From the NCBI GenBank assembly GCA_964625465.1, contig CAZVFD010000005.1:5176-69175 (forward strand): DNA of 64,000 bases. Direction: 5' to 3'. The translations under genes were made by a program, and so were the position numbers. The notes below the pieces were generated by a model. That model saw only the letters and a list, made by a program, of their open reading frames with translations, did not search any database and had not been told where the DNA came from. Origin of the DNA: CAZLFQ01 sp964625465. Lineage in GTDB: Bacteria > Pseudomonadota > Alphaproteobacteria > Rickettsiales > Midichloriaceae. This document shows, piece after piece, positions 51,159-59,494 of this stretch (positions are counted from its first letter, which is position 1; each line of letters opens with the position of its first letter).

Positions 51159-52997
51159 ATGAAAGTCAGGAAGACCCGAACATACCTTCAAAAACTGATT
51201 TTTCTGGAAGTGCTGATTTTCCTTGTAATAGGGGTATGGTATTTCAACAGAATTCAAGACATACAAAATCAAGCCAATAAAGAAAAGCTCATTGATATAG
51301 CAAACGGCATTGAAAATTATTTTCTCAAAACTCTAGCAGTTACTGAAAGTATAATGCTTAAGGATAGCAAAAAAATTCAGAATCTAGATGTGCATAACTA
51401 TAACAATGTATTGAAGGTTATTTCAGATTTTGAAAACAACAAATTAGTCACAGACCTTTTGGGTTGGACCTCTCTTAGGTGGTATGATTTTCAAACAAAT
51501 AAAATTGTTATTGATTCCAATGTTGGGATACTTAAAGATCCAATAGAAATAAATCTAGAGCAGAGGTATTACCTCAAAAGGACATTAACTAAACATAATG
51601 TACTATTCATCGGGGAGCCATTAAGTGGAGCTATTAGTGGGCAGCCTAAAATACCTTTTGGTATGGGAGTGGCAGATAAAGATGGTAAATATCTTGGTAC
51701 GATGTTAGGGGGATATTCAATAGAGAAATTTAAAGATGGAATCGCCACAACGTATAAATATGATCAAATAATTAGCTTCGCTATTTTTAATAAAGAAGGG
51801 ACTATAATAGTAGATTCGAACGATAGTAATATCTCTGTAGAGGAGATCAAAGCTTACAGCAAGGCAATAAGAGATTCTCGTAACATCAATCTTGTGGAGA
51901 ATTCTGAAGTCAAGTCGCCCTTTTCTTCTCTTATTATTGAAAAGGAAATAGTAAAGAGAGTTGCGCAGCTACCATTGTATATAATTGTCAAAATTAATCC
52001 TCCAGCGCTATCCCTGTCTTATTTGGACAGTATAAAAAAATCTCTTTACGATTTAGCTGTCATCATGCTGGCGTTTGCGAGTTTGGTTGCGTTTATAAGA
52101 ATAACACTGCTAAAGCCTTTAATGAGACTTAGTCGAAATGCGCAAAAAATCGCTCTTGATAGTAAGAATATAGAGTTTAAAAATTATTCCACTCATGAGC
52201 TTGCTATTCTGTCGGATGCATTAAAAAAAGTTGTGGAGCAGAAATTCGCACTTTCTGATGCAAATCAAAAGCTGGAATTCTTAGCTCAAAAAGCCCAAAT
52301 TGCGAGTAATGCAAAATCTGATTTCATAAGAAATCTGCAACATGAATTTCGCACTCCATTAAATCATATACTTGGCTCTGCTGAGGTACTTTTGTCTAAG
52401 GCTAAGTCTAGTCAAGATAAGGAATACCTAGGGATGATTTCTAAATCAGGTAAAGAGCTTTTAGAAAACATTAACAAAGTTATTGAAGTTGCAGATTTTG
52501 AAGCTGGCAAAGTAAAGTTAAGAGAGGTGCAGATTTCAGCTCAAGCTTTGATTGAGACAGCATTGTCGCAGGTGTATTCAAGATTGAGTTTGAAGAGTAT
52601 CAAGATAATTAAAGCGTATGATCCAAAACTTCCAGAGATACTGGTTGATGAAGAAAAGTTTGTAAGGGCGCTAGTTTGCATATTTGATAATAGTATCACT
52701 TTTGCTCTGGATAAAGCGTCGCAAATAATAATCAAGGTATATACCCAACACTCTAGGTTGATCATTTCAATTGCTGATAATGGGCTTGGAATCAAGGAAG
52801 ATGACCTTGAGAGAATCACCCAAGCCTTTGAATCTTCTGGAAATGTCTTAACAAAGTTCCACAGAGGAATAGGCTTAGGTTTAACTATTGTAAAAAGTGT
52901 GCTAGAATTGCACGATGCAGATTTGTCAATCTCTAGCCAAGAAGGGATAGGTACAGAGATAGTTATATCTTTGCCAAAGTTTCGTACCATAAAGTGA
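51159..52997 (+). CDS. Membrane sensor histidine kinase with periplasmic Cache-like domain
   Basis: This 612-residue kinase has TM1 near 12-28, a large extracytoplasmic region (30-290) whose spacing and EQRYYLKRT/FIGEP segments suggest a Cache sensor, and TM2 near 296-318. A linker helix leads to HisKA with His395 (QHEFRTPLN) and a HATPase domain with FDNSITFA, DNGLGI and GIGLGLT. No receiver domain is present. It starts 20 bases after tRNA-Pro with no clear ribosome site. dapA follows six bases after its stop, so it may share a transcript with dapA and obgE. Confidence 0.87.
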   Translation: MKVRKTRTYLQKLIFLEVLIFLVIGVWYFNRIQDIQNQANKEKLIDIANGIENYFLKTLAVTESIMLKDSKKIQNLDVHNYNNVLKVISDFENNKLVTDLLGWTSLRWYDFQTNKIVIDSNVGILKDPIEINLEQRYYLKRTLTKHNVLFIGEPLSGAISGQPKIPFGMGVADKDGKYLGTMLGGYSIEKFKDGIATTYKYDQIISFAIFNKEGTIIVDSNDSNISVEEIKAYSKAIRDSRNINLVENSEVKSPFSSLIIEKEIVKRVAQLPLYIIVKINPPALSLSYLDSIKKSLYDLAVIMLAFASLVAFIRITLLKPLMRLSRNAQKIALDSKNIEFKNYSTHELAILSDALKKVVEQKFALSDANQKLEFLAQKAQIASNAKSDFIRNLQHEFRTPLNHILGSAEVLLSKAKSSQDKEYLGMISKSGKELLENINKVIEVADFEAGKVKLREVQISAQALIETALSQVYSRLSLKSIKIIKAYDPKLPEILVDEEKFVRALVCIFDNSITFALDKASQIIIKVYTQHSRLIISIADNGLGIKEDDLERITQAFESSGNVLTKFHRGIGLGLTIVKSVLELHDADLSISSQEGIGTEIVISLPKFRTIK

Positions 52998-53003
52998 GGA
53001 TGA

Positions 53004-53879
53004 ATGTTTAAGGGTTTATATACAGCGTTAGTTACGCCTTTTAAGAAAGACAATTCAATTGATATTGAAGCTTTTAAGAAACTTGTCGACTGGCAAGTTC
53101 AAGAGGGAGTAGATGGAGTTGTAGTTCTTGGCACCACAGGAGAATCTCCAACCCTTAACGCTGAAGAGCGTGATATCTTGGTTAAAACTTGTATATCTGT
53201 AGTTAACAAAAAAGCACAAGTCATTGTGGGCACAGGCTCAAATTCTACAGATTTGACTATAAAGTATTCCAAGCATGCCAAAGAACTTGGTGCTGATGGC
53301 GCACTTATTATTGCGCCTTACTATAATAAGCCTACACAAGAAGGATTGTTCCAACACTACAAAGCTGTAAATGACAATGTAGAATTACCAGTTCTACTTT
53401 ACAATGCACCTAGCAGAGTTGTCGTTAATATATCTGACGAAACTATAGGTAAACTCTCTGAGCTAAAAAATATTGTAGGAATAAAAGATTGTACAGGTGC
53501 GAGTCGACCTTTATTTATGTACCAATCATTGAAAAACAAAAACTTTTTAATGTTTACTGGCGATGACCCTGATGCTGTTGGCTTCAATGCTAATGGCGGT
53601 GTAGGATGTATTTCAGTAGTTGGCAACATCATGCCAAGGCTATGTGCGGAAATCCAAAAAGATATGCAGCGAGGAAATTTCTCAGAAGCATTGAATAAGC
53701 ATAGGAGTTTGACAGAGTTAACACTCTCGATGTTCTGTGAAACAAATCCAATACCAGTGAAGTATGCGCTATCCAAAATGGGTATGTGTAATGAAAACGT
53801 AAGACTGCCACTAAGTCCCTTACAAGCGAAAAGCAAAGTCATAGTAGACAATGCACTGGCAGCATTAAAATTAATTTAG
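53004..53879 (+). CDS. dapA: 4-hydroxy-tetrahydrodipicolinate synthase
   Basis: DapA condenses pyruvate with aspartate semialdehyde on the route to meso-diaminopimelate and lysine. The 291-residue TIM barrel has GTTGESPTL near 43-51, Tyr133 and Arg138 in LLYNAPSRV, and the Schiff-base Lys161 in GIKDCTG, matching E. coli numbering exactly. GAGG lies four bases before the ATG. The gene supports peptidoglycan cross-bridge synthesis. Confidence 0.97.
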   Translation: MFKGLYTALVTPFKKDNSIDIEAFKKLVDWQVQEGVDGVVVLGTTGESPTLNAEERDILVKTCISVVNKKAQVIVGTGSNSTDLTIKYSKHAKELGADGALIIAPYYNKPTQEGLFQHYKAVNDNVELPVLLYNAPSRVVVNISDETIGKLSELKNIVGIKDCTGASRPLFMYQSLKNKNFLMFTGDDPDAVGFNANGGVGCISVVGNIMPRLCAEIQKDMQRGNFSEALNKHRSLTELTLSMFCETNPIPVKYALSKMGMCNENVRLPLSPLQAKSKVIVDNALAALKLI

Positions 53880-53886
53880 TAAGAAA

Positions 53887-54900
53887 ATGCATTTTATTGA
53901 TGAAGCTAAAATTTACCTAAAGGCAGGTGACGGTGGGCGTGGCTGTATAAGCTTTCGTCGCGAAAAATTTATTGAAGAAGGTGGCCCAGACGGTGGTAAT
54001 GGTGGCAAAGGCTCTGACATTGTGTTTCGGGCGACAAAAGATCTCAATACGCTAATTGACTTTAGATACCGCCAACACTTTAAAGCCAAAAATGGTGAAT
54101 CTGGAAAAGGCAGAAATTGTTCTGGTAAAGCTGGAGCCACTCTTTATGTAGATGTGCCAGTTGGAACACAGATATTGTCTGAGGATAGTTCTACGGTAAT
54201 AAAAGATATGAATGTTGATGGGGAAGAATTTTTGATTGCAAAAGGTGGTGATGGCGGTAAGGGTAATATCAATTTTAAAAGCTCTGTAAACCAAGCCCCT
54301 AGAAGAGCAACTCCTGGGTTTGTTGGTGACGAACTGTGGGTATGGCTTAAATTAAAGCTGCTATCAGATGTTGGTTTAGTAGGTTTGCCGAACGCTGGAA
54401 AATCAACATTTCTTTCGGTAGTCTCTGCAGCTAAGCCAAAGATCGCAGACTATCCATTCACAACAATAAAGCCTCAACTCGGCGTAGTTTATTACAAGGA
54501 TGATGAGTTTGTTATTGCAGACTTACCAGGGCTAATTGAAGGAGCAAGTGAAGGTGTAGGGCTTGGAGATAAGTTTTTGAAGCACATAGAACGCTGCGGA
54601 ATACTTCTGCACCTGATTGATTGTACATCTAAAAACATCATTAAAGATTACAAAACCATTCGCAAAGAATTGGAAAGTTACTCGGATAAAATTAACGATA
54701 AAAAAGAGTTAATTGTTCTAAGTAAAACTGATTTACTTTCAGAAGCTGCAGTTAAAAAAGTTATCGATAAATTGAAGAAGCACACAAAGCGCAAAATACT
54801 TACTTGTTCTGGAGCCACTAGAGATGGTATAAATGAAATAGTAAGGTTATTAATGAAAGAAGTAAAATCTTTCAGAGAGTTACAAAATGAAATGGACTGA
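53887..54900 (+). CDS. obgE: GTPase Obg/CgtA
   Basis: This is an essential ribosome-associated GTPase linked to 50S maturation. The 337-residue protein has the glycine-rich Obg domain (1-158, with GGPDGGNGGKG), G1 GLPNAGKST, switch II DLPGLIEGA and a G4 of SKTD in LSKTDLL (the family is usually NKxD; SKxD is a known variant). A short C-terminus lacks an extended acidic tail. Its 3' end overlaps iscX by 14 bases. Confidence 0.96.
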   Translation: MHFIDEAKIYLKAGDGGRGCISFRREKFIEEGGPDGGNGGKGSDIVFRATKDLNTLIDFRYRQHFKAKNGESGKGRNCSGKAGATLYVDVPVGTQILSEDSSTVIKDMNVDGEEFLIAKGGDGGKGNINFKSSVNQAPRRATPGFVGDELWVWLKLKLLSDVGLVGLPNAGKSTFLSVVSAAKPKIADYPFTTIKPQLGVVYYKDDEFVIADLPGLIEGASEGVGLGDKFLKHIERCGILLHLIDCTSKNIIKDYKTIRKELESYSDKINDKKELIVLSKTDLLSEAAVKKVIDKLKKHTKRKILTCSGATRDGINEIVRLLMKEVKSFRELQNEMD

Positions 54901-55081
54901 TGTTTACGATATCGCAATCTCTTTACAAGAAAAGTACCCTAATACCGATGTTTTGCAGGTAAAATTTACTGACCTACAGAAGTATGTCTTGAGTATTGAC
55001 GGGTTCAATGACGCTCCAAATAGATGTAATGAGAAAATTCTTGAAGCAATTCAATCGGCTTGGCTAGATGAGAGGAATTGA
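54887..55081 (+). CDS. iscX: Iron-sulfur cluster assembly protein IscX
   Basis: This 64-residue acidic protein modulates IscS. MKWTDVYDIAISLQEKYPN at the start, VKFTDLQKYV in the middle and NEKILEAIQSAWLDE at the end reproduce the whole IscX pattern. It overlaps obgE by 14 bases and is separated here from any isc cluster, which is unusual because iscX normally ends hscB-hscA-fdx-iscX. Confidence 0.93.
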   Translation: MKWTDVYDIAISLQEKYPNTDVLQVKFTDLQKYVLSIDGFNDAPNRCNEKILEAIQSAWLDERN

Positions 55082-55380
55082 TGATGGATCTGCAGCACAT
55101 GAGCAGTGGCCAAAAAAACGAATACAAAGCTTTAATGGCGATTGCGCTTCAATATAAACGTGAATTCTCTGCACCAAAAGTTGTGGCTAAAGGGAAGGGG
55201 GAAGTTGCTGAAAAGATAATTCATATCGCCAAAAAAAATAATATAGATATAAGAAGAGATCCCCAACTGATTGCTATTTTATCTGCGCTAGAGGTTGATG
55301 ATTATATTCCTTTCGAAGCATATGCAGCAGTTTCTGGGATTCTTGCTTACATCTATAAAAAAAATGCATCACTTAGATAA
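55081..55380 (+). CDS. Stand-alone FlhB C-terminal-domain protein (FlhX type)
   Basis: This 99-residue protein corresponds only to the cytoplasmic domain of the FlhB/YscU export-switch family: IALQYKREFSAPKVVAKGKGEVAEKI, then a helix and YIPFEAYAAVSGILAYIYK. It lacks the four membrane helices and the NPTH autocleavage site. Such FlhX proteins occur in several bacteria and can partly replace the cleaved FlhB C-domain. The ATG overlaps the iscX stop (TGATG) with GAGAGG five bases upstream. A TTG at 55078 or an ATG at 55084 are alternative starts. Confidence 0.87.
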   Translation: MMDLQHMSSGQKNEYKALMAIALQYKREFSAPKVVAKGKGEVAEKIIHIAKKNNIDIRRDPQLIAILSALEVDDYIPFEAYAAVSGILAYIYKKNASLR

Positions 55381-55885
55381 CATAACTGTTCGCCCTGCAC
55401 TTCCTGAGGATGCTGCAGGAATAGCTTTTGTGCACATTCAAGGCTGGCAAGAGAGTTATAAGGGAATAGTCGATCAAGGTTACTTAGATAGTCTTACACA
55501 AGATAGAGAAGCGAGAAGCCAACGTTGGCGAAAACTGATTTTAGAGCAAGATGAAAATAGTATAATTCTCGTTGCTAAACTTGCAAATGAGGTTGTTGGC
55601 TTTTGTTCGGCTGGACCCATTAAAGAAGATTCTGCGTCAAAAGGTGAGTTATATGCGATATATTTGCTGGATGAATTTAAAGGGATAGGTGCTGGAAAAA
55701 TGCTTTGGGACAAATCTTTAGAATTTCTTACTGACAAAAAGTTGGTGCCATTTGAAGTCATAATGTTAGAAGAAAACGTCACTGCTAGAAAATTTTATGA
55801 GAAGCAAGGTTGCAAGTTCATAGGAGAACTAACAGGCAAAATCGGGGGTAGGGAATATAAAGAAGTTAGGTACAGGTTCGGATAG
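55364..55885 (+). CDS. GNAT family N-acetyltransferase
   Basis: This 173-residue protein starts at the ATG at 55364 (MHHLDNITVRPALPEDAAGI, the usual GNAT start); a longer reading to 55295 lies inside the FlhX gene. The acetyl-CoA-binding motif A reads YLLDEFKGIGAGKMLW and the late ENVTARKFYEKQGCKFIGE is the GNAT motif B region. The substrate is unknown. It overlaps flhX by 17 bases, so obgE-iscX-flhX-GNAT are translationally linked. Confidence 0.88.
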   Translation: MHHLDNITVRPALPEDAAGIAFVHIQGWQESYKGIVDQGYLDSLTQDREARSQRWRKLILEQDENSIILVAKLANEVVGFCSAGPIKEDSASKGELYAIYLLDEFKGIGAGKMLWDKSLEFLTDKKLVPFEVIMLEENVTARKFYEKQGCKFIGELTGKIGGREYKEVRYRFG

Positions 55886-55923
55886 ACTTTGGTATGGCTA
55901 ACAGACTATCGATGTAAATTACC

Positions 55924-56196
55924 TTACTCGTGCATACCTTCCCAAGTGCTTTCGGATGGTCTTGTTAGCTCTTCCAAATGTTCGTCAAAAACTTCTAGTA
56001 TGGCGTTATATTGGCCATTTTCATTGTATTGTTTAACCATGCTATATGCTGAGAATTCATCAACTTTAACATCTGCTTTGGGGTTGGCACCTTTATCTAA
56101 TAATGCTTTAATTTTTTTTAAATCAATGGGGTTGCCATCACGAAGAACTTTTGTAACAACATCACGTAACTGCTTATCTATGATTGTGTATGTCAT
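55924..56196 (-). CDS. Small single-ankyrin protein
   Basis: This 90-residue protein contains one ankyrin-type helix pair (DLKKIKALLDKGANPKADV, residues 25-43) and a C-terminal helix. A strong GGGGGA ribosome site and a TATAAT at 56215-56220 support this strand over the opposite reading frame at 55889-56221. It may be a remnant of a larger ankyrin gene or a small adaptor. A degenerate CtrA-type box precedes the promoter. Confidence 0.68.
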   Translation of the reverse strand: MTYTIIDKQLRDVVTKVLRDGNPIDLKKIKALLDKGANPKADVKVDEFSAYSMVKQYNENGQYNAILEVFDEHLEELTRPSESTWEGMHE

Positions 56197-56214
56197 ATAT
56201 CCCCCTACAATGAC

Positions 56215-56247
56215 ATTATAATTTAAATATGGTTAATAAACGGTAAA
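56215..56247 (-). promoter_or_regulatory. Promoter of the small ankyrin gene with degenerate CtrA-type box
   Basis: On the minus strand TTTA (56244-56247), seven bases, TTAAC (56232-56236), eleven bases, then TATAAT (56215-56220). One half-site and the spacing differ slightly from the two better boxes at 13500 and 22858. Confidence 0.4.
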
Positions 56248-56285
56248 TATGGTAATAATTACCTAAAAATCTGTTGTAACTAAAC

Positions 56286-57425
56286 ATGAAAAAGTTTGTT
56301 TTATTCTTTCTTGTAATAGCTATTATTATCGGTGCAGCATATGGATTAATGCGCTATGGGGATTATAGAATTTACCAAGAGGCTAGCAAAATTGATGTTA
56401 CCAAATGGGATGAGAAGTATGCAAATAAGATTCCAAAAAATAATTATAAAATAGCCGTGCAAACTGAAGGAGGAGGGGAATGGCAATTCTCATACTACTT
56501 GCAGAAGGCGGCTAAAAATCTTGGTTGGGAAGTTAGAATATATTATAAAACTTTTGTTGGTAGAGAAAAGGAGATGAAGGATTTTAATCCAGATTTGTTA
56601 ATCGTATCAAGTGTTGAATATGAATTCGATATAAGTCCCGATTTTAATGATGTGAAAAGATATATGTTCTATACAATTCCATATGAAAAAATCTTTTACT
56701 TGGATTCTGTTTTCTTGAATAAATTAAGGACTAAATACAAAAAGAGGTTGATGAAATATGACGGTTTCCTTCTAACTCCGCCGGCGATTGATATTTTTAA
56801 ACATGTAGTTGAAACGCAAAATAAAAAATTTGATGGTATAAGCTTTTACCCAACTACATATAGTTTGGATAAAGAATATAAAACAAGTGATAAGATGTAT
56901 TACGGCAGTTTTAATGCAGATAAGTTACGATCATCAAAAAAATACAAAGAAATGTTGGGTATATTGGCAAGCAAAAAGGCTATAAAGTTTTATGGTCCAA
57001 AAAGTGCGTGGGGCGGTTTTGAGAAAGATTGGGGTGGAATGTTATCGAAAGAGCAGCTGCTAGATACAATTAACTCGCATGGAGTATCTTTAGTTCTTCA
57101 TAGTGACACGCATATGGCGAGAAAAATTCCTACAGGTAGAATTTTCGAAGCAGCATCTGCAAATACTGTTATTATTTGTGATAGAAACAAATTCGTTGAA
57201 GAAAACTTTGGTGATTCAGTGTTGTATATAGACATAACTAAGTCTGCTGCAGAACTCGCTGAACAGATTTTGGATCATTTTGAGTGGATTAAGCAAAATC
57301 CTCAAAAAGCCAAAGAGTTAGCGGCGCGCTCAAATAAGATATTTAAAGATAGATTCGCATTAGAAAAGGATCTAATTAGAATCGCCAAGATGCATGAAAG
57401 TATTGTTGCTGAAGATAAAAGGTGA
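56286..57425 (+). CDS. CgeB-like glycosyltransferase with N-terminal membrane anchor
   Basis: This 379-residue protein has a hydrophobic segment at 3-21 acting as signal or anchor. A Rossmann-like region (NNYKIAVQTEGGGEWQFSYYL) and a C-terminal glycosyltransferase-type domain with ARKIPTGRIFEAASANTVIICD follow, the signature of the CgeB/Glyco_trans_1_2 group. A GT with an N-terminal membrane segment would act at or beyond the inner membrane, which is odd for a nucleotide-sugar enzyme unless the helix is cytoplasm-facing. The acceptor is unknown. Confidence 0.75.
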   Translation: MKKFVLFFLVIAIIIGAAYGLMRYGDYRIYQEASKIDVTKWDEKYANKIPKNNYKIAVQTEGGGEWQFSYYLQKAAKNLGWEVRIYYKTFVGREKEMKDFNPDLLIVSSVEYEFDISPDFNDVKRYMFYTIPYEKIFYLDSVFLNKLRTKYKKRLMKYDGFLLTPPAIDIFKHVVETQNKKFDGISFYPTTYSLDKEYKTSDKMYYGSFNADKLRSSKKYKEMLGILASKKAIKFYGPKSAWGGFEKDWGGMLSKEQLLDTINSHGVSLVLHSDTHMARKIPTGRIFEAASANTVIICDRNKFVEENFGDSVLYIDITKSAAELAEQILDHFEWIKQNPQKAKELAARSNKIFKDRFALEKDLIRIAKMHESIVAEDKR

Positions 57426-57489
57426 TTTTTATTGCCAAGATTTCTTTAATACAGTAGTAATTACCTTGTAATTTTATTCAGGAAAGCTC

Positions 57490-58413
57490 ATGAAGTTGAC
57501 TAGCAAAGTTAAGAAAATATTGGCGCATTATGAAAGTGATAATCCCGGTACTAAAGCAAATATAGCTCGTATACTGATGGCTGGTAAACTAGGTGGCACT
57601 GGCAAGATGGTTATATTACCTGTCGACCAAGGTTTCGAACATGGTCCTGCAAGAAGCTTCGCGCCAAACCCTGAGAGTTATGACCCTATGTACCACTACC
57701 AATTAGCAGTTGACGCTGGGCTTAATGCGTATGCTGCACCACTTGGAATGTTAGAGGTGGGAGCTAGTACATTTGCTGGAGCTATTCCTACAATTTTAAA
57801 GGTAAACAGTGCCAATTCTCTAATTGGAAGTAAAGTGGCGCCCGATCAGGCTACAACGGGAAGTGTAATGGATGCTTTAAGGCTTGGTTGCTCGGCAATT
57901 GGTTTTACGATTTATCCAGGCTCAGATAACTCGTATGAAATGATAAGAGAAATTTCTGAAATGGCTGCAGAAGCAAAAGCACATGGCTTGGCAGTTGTGA
58001 TTTGGTCTTATCCAAGGGGCGGTGATTTGTCTAAGGATGGTGAAACGGGATTAGATGTTTGTGCGTACGCTGCACATATGGCAGCACTAATAGGCGCCCA
58101 TATTATTAAGGTGAAACCACCAACAGCACACCTAGAACAAGACGCTGCTAAAAAAGTTTATGAAGCGCAAAAAGTTGCTAAAAATACTTTGGCAGAGAGA
58201 GTTTCTCACGTAGTACAAAGTTGTTTTAATGGTAAGAGATTAGTTGTGTTCTCTGGTGGGGCAGGCAAGTCTGAAAAAGAGATATATGATGAAGTAAAAG
58301 GAATTCGAGATGGTGGAGGAAATGGATCTATCATAGGTCGTAATACATTCCAACGCCCACGTGATGAAGCCCTTAAAATGCTCTCTGAAATTATTGCGAT
58401 TTATAAAAATTAA
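57490..58413 (+). CDS. fba: Fructose-bisphosphate aldolase class I (archaeal/DhnA type)
   Basis: This enzyme makes fructose-1,6-bisphosphate from triose phosphates in gluconeogenesis. The 307-residue TIM barrel has PVDQGFEHGP near 45-54, GFTIYPGS, AVVIWSYPRG, the Schiff-base lysine region HIIKVKPPT and GGAGKSEKE for phosphate binding. AGGA precedes the ATG. With glpX, tal and rpe it completes a one-way supply of pentoses. Its 3' end overlaps the converging gene by four bases. Confidence 0.94.
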   Translation: MKLTSKVKKILAHYESDNPGTKANIARILMAGKLGGTGKMVILPVDQGFEHGPARSFAPNPESYDPMYHYQLAVDAGLNAYAAPLGMLEVGASTFAGAIPTILKVNSANSLIGSKVAPDQATTGSVMDALRLGCSAIGFTIYPGSDNSYEMIREISEMAAEAKAHGLAVVIWSYPRGGDLSKDGETGLDVCAYAAHMAALIGAHIIKVKPPTAHLEQDAAKKVYEAQKVAKNTLAERVSHVVQSCFNGKRLVVFSGGAGKSEKEIYDEVKGIRDGGGNGSIIGRNTFQRPRDEALKMLSEIIAIYKN

Positions 58414-59492
58414 GCCCAATAGTTTGAGACTTTATCTTTACAGTAGTTATGAAGTGCTTTTGTGAGCTTCGAGTTAATTTTGCTGGAAGATTTACCAAAA
58501 GCTATGCTTCCAGAGTTGCCAGTTATTTCTTCTGCTACTTTAAACAATTCCCTTAAGTCTGATTCTATAGATTCAGGTAACGGTGTTTCAGTCCTTACTG
58601 ATAGGCTTAAGGAAGAGTCTTTGTTTTGTTTTATGTGCAATCCATCAACAGTTATATGTCCAAGTTTATCCATGTTTAGTTCAACGCTAAATTTTCTTAT
58701 GGTTCTATTATTCTCGTCATCGATCTCTTCTTTTTTGAAAAAGAATTGCGCTGGTATTAATTTCTGCCCATCGTTTATTGGAATAAGCATAAACTTATAT
58801 TCTTCGTCAGATAATGTATCAGGAAGTGTTTGTAGCGATTCAAGATCCATCCTAAGCCTTTTATTCTCGACATGGCTAAAGCTTTTGCCCTCAACTTTGC
58901 GTATAAACTCAGGAAGAGTTTGAATAAGGTTTGCCATTGTAGGAAAAGTATTGATGAGTTTGGGATCAAGTTGTAATGACTTGCCAAACGTGTCAGACAA
59001 ACCACCTCTTGATACATAGCTTAAAAATTGGATTGTCCCACCCGAATCTACATCAATATTTGGCGATGACTTTAACTCTCTTGAAGGCGACGAAAAAGTT
59101 GGGTATAGCTGCAAATTTTCAGCCATCTGCGCCTGAAATTTACTTGGAAGTTTAAAAACAAAAAAGTTCTGGCTTCCCTCGCCCATATCGTTTGATACAG
59201 GATTTACTGGTGATCCGTATGATGAGCCTGAATCTGGTACTACCTTAAGATTAAGTTCGGCTTTGGTTGTGTTAATGGATACAATAACATTTTGACCGGA
59301 AGTAAGCGGATTGGATGAATAAATTTTTACTTCTCCTGAGGAAGTTTTGATATTCATTATTCCATCTTTGGTAACCGAATCAACAATCCCTCTAATTGGA
59401 GAAGTTATATTAGGCATGCTTAAGACTACATTGGCCCTATTAACTTTCGCACCGCTGACAGTTGATGATGATCCTATTCTGGAGGTTTCCAT
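58410..59492 (-). CDS. FliK-like protein (flagellar hook-length control candidate)
   Basis: I do not recognise this 360-residue protein with certainty. The first 150 residues are Ser/Pro/Asn-rich and probably disordered, as in FliK N-termini. The C-terminal part has a KFSVELNMDKLGHITVDGL segment followed by SLSLSVRTETPLPESIESDL. This resembles the FliK C-domain, in which a structural LxxLGxVxV motif precedes a short amphipathic helix. No signal peptide. A role in hook-length control is inference; the gene starts two bases after the polyprenol-kinase stop. Confidence 0.5.
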   Translation of the reverse strand: METSRIGSSSTVSGAKVNRANVVLSMPNITSPIRGIVDSVTKDGIMNIKTSSGEVKIYSSNPLTSGQNVIVSINTTKAELNLKVVPDSGSSYGSPVNPVSNDMGEGSQNFFVFKLPSKFQAQMAENLQLYPTFSSPSRELKSSPNIDVDSGGTIQFLSYVSRGGLSDTFGKSLQLDPKLINTFPTMANLIQTLPEFIRKVEGKSFSHVENKRLRMDLESLQTLPDTLSDEEYKFMLIPINDGQKLIPAQFFFKKEEIDDENNRTIRKFSVELNMDKLGHITVDGLHIKQNKDSSLSLSVRTETPLPESIESDLRELFKVAEEITGNSGSIAFGKSSSKINSKLTKALHNYCKDKVSNYWA

Positions 59493-59494
59493 AA

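Noticed and set aside
55889..56221. Plus-strand ORF of 110 codons
   Set aside because: It mirrors the small ankyrin gene on the minus strand, which has a ribosome site, promoter and recognisable repeat; the plus-strand translation resembles nothing.
56223..56236. TTAA pair upstream of the CgeB-like gene as a CtrA box
   Set aside because: The spacer is six bases; the overlapping minus-strand arrangement with N7 fits better and belongs to the small ankyrin gene.
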